Source: Nannobrachium achirus
Taxonomy: Eukaryota; Chordata; Actinopteri; Myctophiformes; Myctophidae
Assembly (NCBI GenBank): GCA_963921795.1
Contig: OY997650.1
Span: forward strand, 21,547,522-21,611,521
Reading direction: 5' to 3'
Length of the DNA: 64,000 nucleotides
The translations under genes and the position numbers were made by a program. Every line of letters begins with the position of its first letter. Position 1 is the first letter of the stretch. The notes below the pieces were generated by a model. That model worked only from the letters and a program-made list of their open reading frames with translations, did no database searches and was not told where the DNA came from. Positions 54,853 to 64,000 of the stretch are shown here, piece after piece.

Positions 54853-56030
54853 GGTAAGGCTGTTGAATTGTTACATGTCTCATTTCTGAATAATCTACAC
54901 AACTGCAGATGATGCTGATGCAACACTTTACACACACATGACTGCCTTAACTTTGACATCATCCCTACTGGACATGTCCCATTGCTGATTCCTGCCTTCT
55001 CTGTTACTCCCATTTTGCAGCACCTGACATCTCTGCACCCTCTGGCTGGTGCAACGTCCTTTCATGGATACTCCTTTGTCTTCTCTCACGGACGACTCGA
55101 AAGACGTGTGACCCTACAGCCCTCAGCCATGCCATCCTGCAGCAGCAAGGACAACAAGGAAGGACAATAAGGACGTTCTTCTTCCCCATTAAGGTAATAA
55201 TTTTGCATTGCTACATGTGTCATTTCTACACCTATATAACTGACATTGATGCAACACTTTACAATCATATCACTTGCTTTACTTCCACATCATTCCTGCT
55301 GGCCATGTCACACTGTACTTGATTCCTGCCTTTTCTGTTACTCCCTTTCTGCAGCTGCCATCACAATCTCTGCAACGTCTGGCTGATGCAACTTCCTTTC
55401 ATGGACAACTGCTTCTTCCCCATTGAGGTAAAGCTCTTGCATTGTAACGTGTCATTTCTGACTAAGCCACATAACTCGTCACAAACATAGTTCTTACCAC
55501 TTCACATCAATAACACTGCTGAATCAACTTGGACACTGAACCAGCTGTCATTTCTAACCTCCCTCCCCCATCAACTCATTAGCTCTGTTCCAATCAAATC
55601 TCTAACTCATGACATTTCTTTTAAAATGATGCCTCCAAGTTCCTTATCGCACCTGTGCTATCTCTTCAGGTCACCTGCCAGCTCCACGACCCCGCCCAGG
55701 GCAGGCACCACCAGGACAGGCCCTATCTACAGGGCACAGGCAACAAAGTCCTCTGCCTTCCACCACAGGATCTGAACCAAGGCTTCTAATCCAATCCTCC
55801 AATGGGCCCCACACCAAATATTCTATTCATTCATACACTTTTGTAATAAATATCATTGCATTCATTTTGCGTGGTGAACTTTCTTTTAAATAAAATATGA
55901 ATGAAAGAAACACATTGTTTTGATACATCTGTGCATTGGAACTGTACTTCATAGAGAAGTGCTTCTTCCTCATTGACCTAATCCTGTTGCATTGTTACAT
56001 CTGTCATTTCTCAATACTCTATAGCTGATG
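54853..56030 (+). repeat. Degenerate 3'-exon cassettes downstream of RepHel
   Basis: CTTCTTCCCCATTAAGGTAA and the following TTGCATTG(C/T)TACATGTGTCATTTCT recur at about 54838, 55175, 55413 and 55950. Pyrimidine-rich acceptors ending GCAG precede the second (55020) and third (about 55354) copies. The second copy also retains a corrupted version of the helicase C-terminal coding sequence (GCCATCCTGCAGCAGCAAGG at 55127). These look like repeated last-exon cassettes, possibly spliced as 3' UTR. Confidence 0.6.
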
Positions 56031-56230
56031 CTATACAAATACTCTTACCTTTTCGTGTACTACATGTTTTTTTTACACAATACTCTATTATACTCTTCTG
56101 TCATGTTACCCACTATTACATCCTCTAAACTTACCAACAGCAAAATATGCTGTGTATTCTACAGACATCTATTGCTCTCCATATTTCACCACATGGCTGT
56201 GAGGGCCGCGCAGCGGCCCGAACTCTAGGG

Positions 56231-56261
56231 TTTTGCGGCCCGAAGGGCCGCAAAATTCTAG
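56231..56261 (+). terminator. Helitron 3' terminal hairpin and CTAG
   Basis: An 11-bp perfect stem with a GAA loop lies two bases before CTAG. In Helitrons this structure is taken to signal the end of rolling-circle transfer. A second imperfect GC-rich palindrome (GGCCGCGCAGCGGCC) lies just upstream at 56204-56218, and CTAGGG at 56225 could be a bypassed older end. Confidence 0.8.
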
Positions 56262-56490
56262 TAATATTATAATTTATATATGCAAAGTAGCTTGTAACTA
56301 AAGTTTTCAAATAATTGTAGTGGAGTAAAAGTACAATATTTGGATCCGAAATGTAGTGCAGTATTGGGAAATACTCAAGTAAAGTACAAATACCTCAAAA
56401 TTGTACTTAAGTACAGTAAATGTTACTTTACACCACTGGCTTTCACGGTCAGAAAGCTGCACTGAAACTTGAATTTGGTATTTTTTTGTA

Positions 56491-56561
56491 GGCTATACCA
56501 GTGATTCTCAACTTTTCCAAATTATTTGCAGACCCCTAGGTTGAGAACCAATGGGCTATAC
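56491..56561. mobile_element. 55-bp hAT mini-MITE with perfect 8-bp TSD
   Basis: The element at 56499-56553 begins CAGTGATTCTCAAC and ends GTTGAGAACCAATG. It is little more than its own terminal repeats plus 27 bases. GGCTATAC flanks it exactly on both sides (56491-56498 and 56554-56561). Confidence 0.8.
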
Positions 56562-56569
56562 GACCTCGC

Positions 56570-56770
56570 CGAGAACCAGATCTACTGTATTCATACACTG
56601 CTCCTACAGATTTTGCCCTAAAATCACGCAAGCGGTACACAGTGTCTCTAAAGTCATGTCATCAACATGGATCTGTCCCATTTCCCATATTCCCTCCTGA
56701 TTGGCTACCATTGCCTTCTAAAGTTTGTGTATGCGACCTGACGGTCGCTTATCTCCTGATTTAGGTTACT
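56570..56770. repeat. Fragment of the satellite-bearing element
   Basis: One tandem unit (CTCCTACAGATTTTGCCCTA ... ACATGGATCTG) and the terminal GCGACCTGACGGTCGCTTATC recur here outside the Helitron, matching the insertion at 48186-48850. The rest is deleted. Confidence 0.6.
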
Positions 56771-57480
56771 GGTATTAGCTGAATCAGAGAAACCATTAAC
56801 AGATGCAGTCTTGTAAACTATCAACACACAAATCCAGTACGATTTCTCTATTATAGCCAATGACTCCCATAGGACTAGAAAACAATTCAAAGGAGCTTTA
56901 TTGGCATAAGAAAACATACGTTTACATTGCCAAAGCAAGTGTCCGGAAAAAAAGAAAAGTGTGTGCGGCTGTGCGCATGCACGCGTGTCATTGCATAATG
57001 TGTTCCTATAAAATATGTTTTCAGTCCTAGAAATCTATTCCAGCGTACGTTGGCATCCTTTATCTTCTTATTTGCATTGATAGAATCAGGACCAGAATGC
57101 AGCCAAATGGGCCTAAAGGCTCGGCAGGGTTAATAAAAGCCAAGTGCCTGATTTTTTTTCTTTTTTTTATACTGTACATAAAACAGCAGCAGGTGGGTGA
57201 GCTAGCGCAACATCCTGTAATCCTACATAGTAGGGCGGGCTATAGACCCAGTCCCCTCAGACCCCAAGCTGATACAGTACAAATGTTTTAAATTATCCAA
57301 TGGGTTCTCTAAATGTGGTCCTGGAACCACCTCATTATAAAATACCCTCCTAAAAACAGCCTTTCTGCTACAGAGTCCGCTTCCTGCATACGCCCCAAAG
57401 GCAAGACAGAGAATTTGTTGACAGCACAGCCCATGTATTTGTTGAAAGAATGGCAAATCATAACTGTTCCATCTAACATA
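56771..57480. other. Gene-free stretch
   Basis: Nothing specific recognised; short A/T- and T-rich runs only. Confidence 0.4.
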
Positions 57481-58380
57481 TAATTCACCAAATGTCTGAG
57501 TGAGTGTCTGAGTGAGTGTCTGAAACAGCGTTTCTCCTCAGTGGCTGGAGCAATTGATCTGAAATCGCATCACCATTAGCATATGAACACACCTGGCACA
57601 ACTGTGAAGCCCTTTTTTCACTTTCACAAATCGTTTAATTGATATTAATTTATTAGTGAATTAATTTTTCCCATTGACTTATAATGGGAATCGCAAAAAC
57701 TCACATTCAATATTTTTTTTCTCGCAAACCATAGGGGCTACAGTTACAAAACTCTGAGAGGAGATTTATAATGATATCAAGGATTAAATAAAAAATAACT
57801 TTGTCAGTTGGCCTCATGGTGGCGCTATAACAGTCCACTTTACGTTTCGGCCTGTAACTCTTGAACCGTAGGTCGAAAAATTAAAATTCTTTTTTCCCTG
57901 GATTCCTTGGGTCAATACGCATCTCCCCATATAGGCCCCGCCCATTTGCGTCAGGATAGATTTTCCGCCATTTTGAATTTTCTCCAAAACACACTTTTTG
58001 CTCCTTTTCCTACATATTTTCTTCAAATGTCACGAGAATGGGTACACATGATCTCTGAACCCATGCAATGAACATAGTCAAGGGATATTTTGATAGTCCA
58101 TACCGTTCGTTCGTAACGGGCTTCCAAAGTTAGCGGGAGGGGCCCGTTTTGCAAACAATAGCCATAAATCACAAACAAAACGTCGAGTCAACACTGAATT
58201 TCTGCCACAGGTTGCGGGTGGCTTACTCAACGAATCCCCAGAAGCATTTCCAATTCCACCCGTAGAGGGCGTCACAAACGCGCAAAACGTAACCGTTTCG
58301 TTCCAAAACGCGTTTTTCAGGCGGACCGACCCTCTCAAAAAGAAACACAGACTACTCTGCGGATGGTCTCACGGTCCAAA
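57481..58380. repeat. Dispersed fish-type repeat region
   Basis: GGCCTCATGGTGGCGCTATA (57812) is the complement of the TAGCGCCACCATGAGGCC word inside the 48.2-48.8 kb element. The neighbouring TTCGGCCTGTAACTCTTGAA and TTGACTTATAATGGGAATCG phrases are of a type that recurs widely in fish genomes, from memory. No boundaries could be set. Confidence 0.4.
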
Positions 58381-58386
58381 CCGCTG

Positions 58387-60950
<2,564 letters not shown>

Positions 60951-61051
60951 CAACCTTGGAGGCAGATAAAGCCGACAGAGCAGACCGTGAACACGGATGG
61001 CATCCTCTTGCCGGTTCTGCGCCGATGTTCTGTCCTCGTAGATACTTCCAT
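60951..61051 (-). CDS. Candidate first coding exon with signal-peptide-like segment
   Basis: On the minus strand two in-frame ATGs (61049-61051 and 61001-61003, the second with A at -3) lead into MPSVFTVCSVGFICLQ. This is a short hydrophobic stretch resembling a signal peptide. The frame meets TAA just beyond, but a donor is available either after CAAG (GT at 60953-60954) or after TTG (GTAACA, 60950 downward). Upstream sequence is CpG-bearing and 5'-UTR-like. The gene is not recognised; a chance frame remains possible. Confidence 0.35.
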
Positions 61052-61800
61052 GATTGTACTTTATTGTAGAAATGAAACGTCTCTCTCCGACTCCAGCAGT
61101 GGGAGACCCAGACCGCAGCGAGCAGAGCGTGGATCCGTGGTATTACAAAGATAGTATTACTGCCTACAACAACCGGTGTGTACAACAGGAGGTCTCACGG
61201 GAACGCAAAGGTTTCTCAGCTCACCTCTCCTTCCCTCGTTCTTCTGGTTGGAAAAAAGCACTAAGAAGAAGATAGAATAACGACGCGGACCTAAACTAAA
61301 ACGGCAACGGAATTGGAGGAGTTAAAAAAAGCTGTGTGAAACTAATTAAAGTTTACAGTTTTTTTGAAAGAAGTCCCGTGGAAGTCTACACTACCGCCGT
61401 GCAGCGAAATGCGAGAACTCGGAACAATTGGAACTCGACTGTACATTACAATCCTCTCTCTCTCTCTCTCCATTCAATGTGTTTGGCCGTCTGGTCTGGA
61501 GCCGCGTCTCCCTGCGAGGCGAGCACTTCAGTCCACACAGCAGAGCACAACAGACTCAGGGCTCCCTCGGCGGGCGGAGTGCGCGGACGGACGGAGCTTT
61601 TGCTTTGCTTCCAAGTTTAGCTTCCCACTCACTCATTTACCTCCTCCTGCCTCCTCGCCGTCGTTGTTTCATTCCCACCAGTTCCGGTGTTACAACCGGA
61701 ATGGCAACCCTATGGAACTTTGCGACCACAGGAGGCGCTGTTTGGGCCGTTTCCGCAGATTTGGTTTGGTGTTGTGTTTGTTGCTTGTTGCTGTGAGAAA
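61052..61800 (-). promoter_or_regulatory. Possible promoter/5' UTR of the minus-strand gene
   Basis: GC- and CpG-enriched relative to surroundings (especially 61490-61600), free of transposon hallmarks, and directly upstream of the candidate exon. It contains an inverted pair of ETS-like sites, TTCCGGT (61682-61688) and ACCGGAA (61695-61701). No TATA box is evident. Confidence 0.35.
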
Positions 61801-61860
61801 GAATGACGGGCTTTCGGTTCAAGGTTGTACTTTACTAGAGGTGGGCCGCTCACATCTAGA

Positions 61861-61951
61861 GTCCACGCCCACTTCTTTACTAAAAAACTTTTTTTTTTTC
61901 AAAAAAAAAAAAAGTTTTTGAAAAAAAATAAAAAATAAAAAATAAAGTAAA

Positions 61952-62002
<51 letters not shown>

Positions 62003-62080
62003 GGGGTTTTATTGTGGCGGAACTATTGTGGCGCAGCGCACGTTTCCGGTCGGACATATTTGACCGCCGGACGCACTTCC

Positions 62081-62141
<61 letters not shown>

Positions 62142-62208
62142 CACACAGCCCTCCCTCTCTGTTGTAAATGTAATTCGATACACTGCCCGCTCCTCTCCCC
62201 TTCCCTCT

Positions 62209-62254
<46 letters not shown>

Positions 62255-62260
62255 GCCTGT
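61861..62260. repeat. Cluster of simple repeats
   Basis: In order: inverted T/A homopolymer runs (about 61890-61920), an A-rich block, (TA)n 61961-61999, (GT)n 62081-62139 and (CT)n 62213-62252. Between them lies the segment shared with 46.33 kb (62150-62200). Confidence 0.85.
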
Positions 62261-63346
62261 GTGAGTATAGGCTTCAAGCATGTCCGTTTTGTGGAGGCTT
62301 CATGTCCGTGCTTGAAGTGGGCGTGGCCTCTAAGCCAATTGTAAATATAAGATTGTTACATCTTTTGTACAGGTACATGATTAAAAAAAAAACCGTTTGG
62401 TTTCCTTCAGACAATGCATGTCTGTGCATGGCTATATATAATAACAGCAGAACAAATACAATATAGTAATAATAATAATAATAATAATGACGTAGAAAGA
62501 TTAGAGAAAAGAAAGAGAGTGCCAAAGGCAAAATGTAGCTTAAAGGGAATTTTAGTTGTTGTTTATTATTTAAAGTAATGTAATTGACATGACATGACAT
62601 GACAGTAAAAATAATAATGTTGATATCAAAGGATTATGTGATAAACAATGTTGAAAGTTTGTTTTTAAATACTGTATATTTTTCACAATGAAAGGGGGGA
62701 GGATTTGAACACTGTTACAGTGTACTCTCTGGCACATTATTCATTAGGTTACTGATGTCGGTGTAACGATCGATTCCCAACTTGTTCCAAACTTGGGAAA
62801 AGTTGGCCAATACAACACTGCCACCATCTGGCTGATTGTGTGTATTGTCTTAAATTCTGCCTGTCCAAAATAGAGAAAGCTAAACCTAACCTAATTCAAG
62901 TTCAACTTTTTATTTTGATGAATTGCACAGATGTAGGCCTAGCAGTCAAGTCTTGCTTTAGCCATAATGACCATTAAAGGACACAAGTATTTACTGGACT
63001 TCTTCTTGTCCAGAACATTGCGCTGATGATCAGAGTAATCTTCTTCACAGAGTAAAAAGTAGATGATAACCTAAAAAGCATTAATTGTCGAGCTCAAACA
63101 CACAGTGTGTTTACCAAGGGAGTGACTTTATGACAGTAGCACCCGTCATAATTCCACTCCCCTCTATCTAATTATTGGAAAGCATTAAACACTTGATATT
63201 TGTTGCCATCTTTCTTAACAAGTCCATGACCATGTTATAATGTACATAAATGCCATGGGTTTATTCTGAGGAGATGACATGATTGCATTGCACATAGTGA
63301 CTGTATTATATATGTATGGTTTTCATTCTGTGATGGGCTGGAAGTT
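62261..63346. other. Gene-free stretch
   Basis: (TAA)n at 62467-62488 and a short GACAT repeat near 62586-62602; no gene. Confidence 0.45.
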
Positions 63347-63407
63347 CCAGGGTTTACCCATCACCTTTTGTTCCAGCCTGGAACAAAAGGTGATGGGTAA
63401 ACCCTGG
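63347..63407. repeat. 61-bp perfect palindrome
   Basis: Two 30-nt arms (63347-63376 and 63378-63407) are exact complements around a single C at 63377. The left arm begins CCAGGGTTTACCCATCACC. This would form a complete hairpin or cruciform. It could be a tiny palindromic element, a short-hairpin transcript source, or a replication-template-switch product. Confidence 0.9.
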
Positions 63408-64000
63408 CTTTTTCAGGGTTTATCACAAAAAAAACGAAACCACTGTTTTACACCTGTAATTAAACCTGTGATGTGACAATAAAGATAATTCCGAATTACC
63501 AAATTAAATTGTTGCTTTATCAAGTGTTCAACTTCATTGCGTTGATTTCAATTCCATATATGCATTAGTCACAACAAACTGATAATGAACTAGGTTTTAA
63601 TTACTAGCCTACTAAAGCAGAGGGTAATATTGATTGATTGATTGAAGAATTTATTAGAAGTTTGCAATAGAAAAAAGTACAGTTTCATGACAGTAAAAAT
63701 CACTGGTACAAGGTCAACTAAAAGGAGATCCTAGAAAGCCGAGGCTTATATTTCCACAGGAACCACACTTTAAGTATCTCATATAACATTGAAAGACAGA
63801 CGGATATGTGCGGATATGTGCAACACCACCATCTCCTGTCCACAATCCTTTACTACAATAATTTACGACCAATACAATCTACATGAGACAAAAATCTGAT
63901 TTTAGCCCATTTGATTATGCATGAGTTAGCTTTCTAATATATTCCCCATGTCTGTTCATGCTTGTGACCAAAAATGTTTGGTTTTCATTAAAGGACAACT
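63408..64000. other. Gene-free stretch to the window end
   Basis: A short (ATTG)n run near 63629-63645; nothing else recognised. Confidence 0.45.

Larger units (their letters stand above)
45948..56261 (+). mobile_element. Autonomous-type Helitron, 10.3 kb
   Basis: The 5' end is TCACCTTTCTATACTCG, preceded by A. The 3' end is a perfect 11-bp stem TTTTGCGGCCC with a GAA loop (56231-56255), two bases, then CTAG (56258-56261), followed by T. The signature 5'-TC, subterminal hairpin plus CTRR, and insertion between A and T without target duplication is that of rolling-circle Helitrons. The 5' boundary was deduced because the interrupted hAT MITE resumes exactly across it. The element carries one long RepHel frame, small upstream exons, a tandem duplication, a satellite-bearing insertion and several microsatellites. 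The frame has no internal stop, so recent activity is plausible. Confidence 0.85.
45748..56446 (-). mobile_element. hAT-like MITE interrupted by the Helitron
   Basis: The ends are CAGTGGTGGAAAAAGTACTC at 45756 and GTTACTTTACACCACTG ending at 56438. The left flank reads GCTTTTCAC and the right flank GCTTTCAC, an 8-bp duplication differing by one T. Removing 45948-56261 leaves a 369-bp element. Its sequence runs collinear with the reverse complement of the copy at 33363-34551, including the GGGC..AAGTG and TTTTCAAATAATT blocks either side of the join. A collapsed hairpin module is at 45871-45900. Confidence 0.8.

Noticed and set aside
55021..55191. Second copy of the helicase C-terminus as an independent gene
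   Set aside because: It contains stops and frameshifts relative to the main exon and is best read as a degenerate repeat cassette.
61364..61921. A 185-residue plus-strand frame near 61.4 kb
   Set aside because: It runs through putative 5' UTR/promoter sequence and into homopolymer tracts; the opposite strand gives a better gene-start model.

Overview
The window looks like teleost fish nuclear DNA that is almost entirely non-coding. The evidence is very long (CA)n/(GT)n tracts (up to about 190 bp), many nested hAT-like MITEs, a tRNA-derived SINE with the usual fish 3' pyrimidine block, and a family of short hairpins. Most open reading frames are low-complexity translations of microsatellites or of repeats. 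Only two places look coding: the RepHel gene of a Helitron transposon (47.6-54.9 kb, plus strand), and a tentative first coding exon with a signal-peptide-like segment on the minus strand near 61.0 kb. If that exon is real, much of the sequence to its left is probably its first intron or the adjoining gene-poor region.

Layout. 0.7-1.5 kb: a non-autonomous element with 132-bp inverted termini and a perfect 9-bp target duplication (Mutator-like). 3.6-4.7 kb: two MITEs. 10.2-13.3 kb: two further MITEs carrying copies of a recurring hairpin. 14.2-14.7 kb: a SINE split by a MITE. 15.9-16.2 kb: a short retroposon with a 14-bp target duplication. 20.1-20.6 kb: an isolated CpG-rich block. 24.28-28.63 kb: a large inverted duplication with arms of about 1.27 kb around a 1.8-kb spacer of diverged repeats. 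30.2-30.7 kb and 33.4-34.55 kb: more MITEs, the latter split by a TTAA-flanked piggyBac-like element. 34.6-45.1 kb: gene-free, with four long dinucleotide tracts.

The centrepiece is at 45.75-56.45 kb. A 369-bp hAT-type MITE was split by a 10.3-kb Helitron. The Helitron starts with TC after a host A (45948) and ends with an 11-bp perfect hairpin plus CTAG before a host T (56261/56262). It carries an uninterrupted reading frame with zinc-finger-like, HUH/Y2 replication-initiator and SF1/Pif1-like helicase motifs. The N-terminus can be completed by two small upstream exons that join in phase and encode basic, NLS-like peptides. Its 5' half holds a tandem duplication that has multiplied a 69-bp cassette with splice signals. 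Its 3' end holds degenerate repeats of the last exon. A satellite-carrying insertion sits in one duplicate, and the other duplicate preserves the empty site.

A theme across the window is a hairpin module of roughly 40-67 bp (left arm ATAGCAGATCTACAAGCTC, right arm its complement). It recurs more than ten times, often near the centre of MITEs whose terminal repeats are otherwise unrelated. All homology statements come from reading the window against itself and from general family knowledge; no database search was possible.
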